From Prorocentrum cordatum (lineage: Eukaryota; Sar; Dinophyceae; Prorocentrales; Prorocentraceae), in assembly GCA_963575745.1 (NCBI GenBank), contig CAUYUJ010010491.1, positions 137,501 to 201,500 of the forward strand: a stretch of DNA of 64,000 bases. The letters are read 5' to 3'. Positions 60,557-64,000 of this stretch are shown here, piece after piece. The stretch's first letter is position 1. Each line of letters begins with the position of its first letter. The translations under genes and the position numbers were made by a program. Under the pieces are notes generated by a model. That model ran no database searches. It saw nothing but the letters and a program-made list of their open reading frames with translations, and was not told the DNA's origin.

Positions 60557-61393
60557 TTATTGGATCAAAACCTTGTCCGCTACCTCGACCGCCAGCTCAG
60601 ACAAAAATTCAAACTCGTCGCCGCCTCGAGCAGCCACTGCGAAGAGGTCATCTAAACAGCACAGGCCAAGGATAAGGTCGGAGGTGAGATCGTTGTTGTC
60701 TAACTTCCCCAGAATGTTCAGGAGGTCCTGGCAGAAATCAAGGGGGTAGTCATCAGGGTGGCCCCAGAAACTTCGAAGGCGCATGATGGTAGACCGAAAG
60801 GTACGCCAAGAGCGGGCCTTCGGGGTAGAGTGCGCATCCCACTGCCTGTCGAGGGCCTCCTTAAGTTGGACCTTCTTCCTCTGGAAGCCTCGAGATCTCC
60901 CGGTGCACTGGGACCTGTCGGGGCCGAAGATATCAAACGGGTCACACAAGTTGGTTTCCATGTTATCTAACCACTGGCACCATATAGAGTCTAGGTCGCC
61001 GGAGTAATCCAAATCACCCGTGCTCCAACTCCAGGTGGCTTCAGACAGTTCTCTCACACATCCGATTCGGGGCTTGGTGGGGAAGGCCTTCCAAGTAATC
61101 CTGACATGCATAACTTGGTTCAGGGTGGAATTCCGAAGCCCCATTAAGACGGGAACGCGAGGTGACGAAGGTCCAGCGAAAAGGGCGGAGACCGAGGTGA
61201 TAGCAGCGGCCACACCTCTGGACACAATGAAATAGTCCAAGGTCTGCTTGTGGCAGGTCGGAGCCTTGGGCGCAATGATTGTTCCACCTACAAGCGTACA
61301 CCAGCCGAGCAGCCCAGGGTCCGAGGCATCAATGTTGAGGTCACCTCCAAGAGCCCAAGGGGTCTTAAGCTGTTCCAGGAACTTCCCAAGGTC
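60557..61393 (-). pseudogene. Endonuclease domain (C-terminal part) of the same element
   Basis: From the gap edge the frame reads DLGKFLEQLKTPWALGGDLN, where GDLN is the metal/substrate motif of the exonuclease-endonuclease-phosphatase fold. It continues CHKQTLDYFIVSRG (the LDY motif) and SSPRVPVLMGL, where an Arg stands at the expected catalytic His of PHxPV. A linker with KARSWRTFRSTIMRLRSF follows to TAA at 60557. The N-terminal third is missing in the gap. Confidence 0.8.
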
Positions 61394-61493
61394 NNNNNNN
61401 NNNNNNNNNNNNNNNNNNNNNNNNNNNNNNNNNNNNNNNNNNNNNNNNNNNNNNNNNNNNNNNNNNNNNNNNNNNNNNNNNNNNNNNNNNNNN
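61394..61493. other. Assembly gap (100 N)
   Basis: Exactly 100 unknown bases, a conventional placeholder, so the real distance is unknown. Both sides are endonuclease-bearing retroelements but of different families, so open frames drawn across it are false. Confidence 1.
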
Positions 61494-62487
61494 ATAGCAC
61501 GGCAATCTAGATGGTGGTGCTGTCCGATGAAACGGAGCTCGCAGAGTTGCCGATGGAGCTTGCGCAGTCGGTTCATGTGAATCGTGGAAGCTCCGTAGGT
61601 GGGAACGCGCGGGGGACAACCGGTCGATCCTCGAACGTAGGCGTGAGCCCGTGCATGGTGGGGGGCTTCTTTTTTGGGTGGTGGGGCGGTGGAGGTGGCA
61701 GATCGCGTAGACGGGTGAGATGGTACTCATGACTGGCCTCGTTAGCCAGGGTGAACATGCGCTCCACGTCGTCTCGTGCGTCAGCCTGCTCCATGCGGTC
61801 CTGGTACCGCCCAGCGATGAGGGTCCCAAGTGCTTGCAGCTCGTGCCCCTCATGAACTCCATCGTCGGGCGGGTAGGGCGTAGAGGCAAGAAGACGTCGG
61901 GCCGTATGGTCGAGGCGACTGAGGTCAAGCGTGACCTGCAGGCCAACGTGAGACTTCGCAGGCAAGTCGCGAAGGTAGCAGAAGTCGGTGACAAGGGATC
62001 GCGCCGCCTGGTTGGCAATGATATAATCGATGCGCGAAGTGCGGGGGCACTTGGTGACGCGGTCCCAATCCGGGATATTGCCATAGGTGTGCATGGTGTG
62101 GTCTGGTGTGCCCTCAGCGACGTTGGACCATCCGTGCTGCAACATGTGCAGACGGTGTGGATTGTCGTCAATGTTCGTGTTGGCGTCCATGCAGATGAAG
62201 TAGGGTGCTGAGCCGACCCTAGCGGCGGCACAGTCAGCGAGCCGAAAGAGAGCTGTGCTGTCTCCTCCAGCAATCCCGTAAAGGCTCGCTATGTAGATCC
62301 CCGCGGGCCCAAGATTATTTCGTCGCCGCCTACGGCGGTGTTGAGTGCAGAGTGGGAGAAAGACCTCATGCCATCTTTTCTTGGCCTTGAGGGCGGCGAT
62401 ACAGGGCGCGTTGTCGTCGACAGTGGAGTCGACGATGGCATCCTTAGAGAGAATGGCGACCCCTCCCGAGGCGCCAGTGTTGCCCAC
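61494..62487 (-). pseudogene. Endonuclease core of a second non-LTR element
   Basis: The frame reads ASGGVAILSKDAIVDSTVDD, YFICMDANTNIDDNPHR (equivalent of GDxN, with Asp and Asn kept), DHTMHTYGNIPDWD, TSRIDYIIANQAARSLVTD (the DY motif) and AKSHVGLQVTLDLSRLD (a Ser-His like the SDH motif), to a stop at 61573. A neighbouring frame (RLRKLHRQLCELRFIGQHHH) continues toward the gap, suggesting a small shift. RT should follow in or beyond the gap. Confidence 0.8.
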
Positions 62488-64000
62488 AACGGTGTGATCA
62501 GTGCCGCCGTGGGCAGCTCTGCGCTGGCTCGCGCCAGATCAAGGTCAGGCCCAAGACTGGCGTGGTATCCACCGTGGAGAGGATTGGCGGCGCTGGTAGC
62601 GATGGCTTGCCTAGTCGGCTTGGCATGTCGGGTCTCCTGCAGTGCTATGACAGCGGCGTTGTGGTCGACACCAAGGGCGGTGATGGTTGGCCAGTTCGCT
62701 GAGAGACGGGTGATGTTAAGGCTGACGAGGTGTATGGAGCGACCTGGCCCGTCTCCATCGGTGGAACTGGGGTTTGCGCGCCCCGCACGGTGAAGGTCAG
62801 CTTGACCCTCACCCCAGTAGGAGGCTTGGCCACAGTAGGAGCTCATGGCGTTACTATGGGCTAGCTTGATCGGGGCTGAAGCCGCCGTCAGGCCAACCAT
62901 ATAGGAGGGACACGGTCGGCACTGCGCCAGGGGGGGTTCATAAATATTAGTAAAAATGTCACGAAAATTCCTCCTCACTCCTGTACTATAGGGGCCGAGG
63001 GGAGGAGAAGTGAGACGGCAGCAGTGGGAGAGGGAGGCGACTCCTCGATCCATCCTGCCGATCACAAAGACAAAAACGAGACAGCGGCGGCGGCCAGGCG
63101 CGGCGGCGGCACAACGCACGCGCATGTACTGCGCACGCGCCACCGCTGGTCCCTCCTGCGGTGACACGCCCGCCCCGTCAGTGTCTTGATGAGCAGCATC
63201 TGGTGGAACGGCTCCAGCAGCACGATCGGAGGCCTGACGCTGGGCCTCGTCCATGCCCGCTGCCGTGAGGTCCACGTTGCGTACAGGGCTGATTCCCCGC
63301 GGGGCCGCAGCTGCCGCGGCAGCAGCCGAGGTGGCGGGGGCACCGCCCCGACTCTGAGGTGAGAGCGGTGAGCCCCCGCCAAAACCCGCCACAAGGTTCT
63401 TGACACGGTACTTGTTCTTGAACGGGTCGAAAGTTGGCGCCTCGTCGATGGGGACGATCACGCGGGTGGGCAGCTGCGGCTCGTGGTCCGTGGACGGCGT
63501 CGGCTCGAGGTCGACCTGGCTAGGGTCGATGACGCTGGCTCCGAAGCGTGGCACCACTTCGGGGGGTCGGGCCTCGGCCTGAGTCTCGCGAGGCGGCGAG
63601 CTCGTGGAGCTCCCTGGGGCCTTGCGTGAACTGTGGCGGCTGCAGGTCCTGCTGCGCGGGACGCGCCCGCCCGTGTGACGGTCGCGTGGCGAAGTCGCCT
63701 GGGCATTAGCGCGCTCAGAATCCGCCCTGCTCGGGGATCGGATCGGCGCCGCGCAGGGTGATGGGCTGGGCTGGCGAGAGGCTCTTGTGCCGCCTTCCGC
63801 CGTGGCTGTGGCCTGGTCGGGGTCGGCCGCGTCTGGGCGGGGGCTGACGTGGTGGACGCTTCCCTCGCTGTGCCTCGGGGAGGCGCTGCGATGCGCCTGG
63901 ATGCGCGTGAGGACGAGCGGGGTGAGCGGCTGCCTCTCCCGCACAGGTGGGGCAGGTTTGGCCTGGGCAGGGCGCAGTGCCGCAGCTACATTTGGCGGGG
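62488..64000 (-). pseudogene. N-terminal region and endonuclease start of the second non-LTR element
   Basis: The frame is open from the window edge, so its start is not seen. It is Pro/Arg/Ser-rich at first, then PTFDPFKNKYRVKNLVAGFG, an Ala run and DLTAAGMDEAQRQASDRA. The endonuclease begins with SIHLVSLNITRLSANWPTIT and AAVIALQETRHAK (catalytic Glu). The frame then diverges near 62500, where the continuation lies one frame over. Part of 62850-63060, with TTCTCCTC-type tracts and poorer coding quality, may be an intron or insertion. Confidence 0.65.

Larger units (their letters stand above)
57143..61393 (-). mobile_element. Non-LTR retrotransposon with RNase H, decayed, 5' end in gap
   Basis: One minus-strand frame carries, in order, endonuclease, reverse transcriptase, a zinc site and RNase H from 61393 down to 57668. 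It is broken only by TAA (60557), TAA (59339), TGA (about 59300) and TAA (58067), and then by two frameshifts before the C-terminus ends at 57143. This is one continuous polyprotein damaged by a few point changes. The N-terminus of the endonuclease lies in the assembly gap. Confidence 0.85.

Noticed and set aside
61288-61580. Open frames spanning the run of N
   Set aside because: The gap size is arbitrary and the two sides belong to different retroelements.

Overview
The window looks like nuclear DNA of a dinoflagellate; a high-GC, repeat-rich genome such as that of Prorocentrum would fit. The evidence is indirect: GC-rich sequence packed with tri- and hexanucleotide microsatellites, long minisatellite arrays, several decayed retroelement classes whose protein families are typical of dinoflagellates, short GT-AG introns in the few gene-like pieces, and a 100-N scaffold gap. 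Nothing is bacterial: there are no operons, ribosome binding sites, rRNA, tRNA or CRISPR arrays. Species assignment is inference.

Layout. 1-5.4 kb: tandem arrays (101, 90, 237 and 64 bp units) and microsatellites. 5.8-6.0 kb: a small inverted-repeat transposon (MITE-B). 6.4-7.3, 10.6-12.05 and 13.0-13.4 kb: fragments of non-LTR retrotransposons. 7.8, 19.5, 34.2 and 54.8 kb: four copies of a second miniature family (MITE-A), three with perfect 8-bp target duplications. 15.8-19.25 kb: a nested tandem array with a ~1.05 kb period. 20.1-25.3 kb: a nearly complete non-LTR element (N-terminal domain, endonuclease, reverse transcriptase, zinc-binding C-terminus). 27.6-33.6 kb: a decayed tyrosine-recombinase retrotransposon with gag-like, RT-RNase H, recombinase and cytosine-methyltransferase-like regions, flanked by repeats in an A1-ORFs-B1-A2-B2 arrangement. 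34.6-35.0, 37.5-37.8, 39.85-40.03 and 51.2-51.8 kb: possible host exons or pseudogene pieces of unknown function. 35.4-44.1 and 49.2-52.0 kb: very long (ATC)n and (CCT)n tracts and a CCAAGA-rich repeat family. 44.46-47.84 kb: a young Copia-type LTR element with 95-bp LTRs that has lost integrase and RT. 57.1-61.4 kb and 61.5-64.0 kb: two further non-LTR elements separated by the gap.

All recognisable retroelement coding runs on the minus strand, as do three of the four gene-like pieces. The elements do not form a pathway: they are independent mobile elements at different stages of decay, so the window records insertion, deletion and repeat expansion rather than a host gene cluster. The most informative structures are the split direct repeats of the recombinase element, the internally deleted Copia element with intact ends, a CTT-TAG-C junction between the first two coding blocks of the 20-25 kb element, and the two MITE families.
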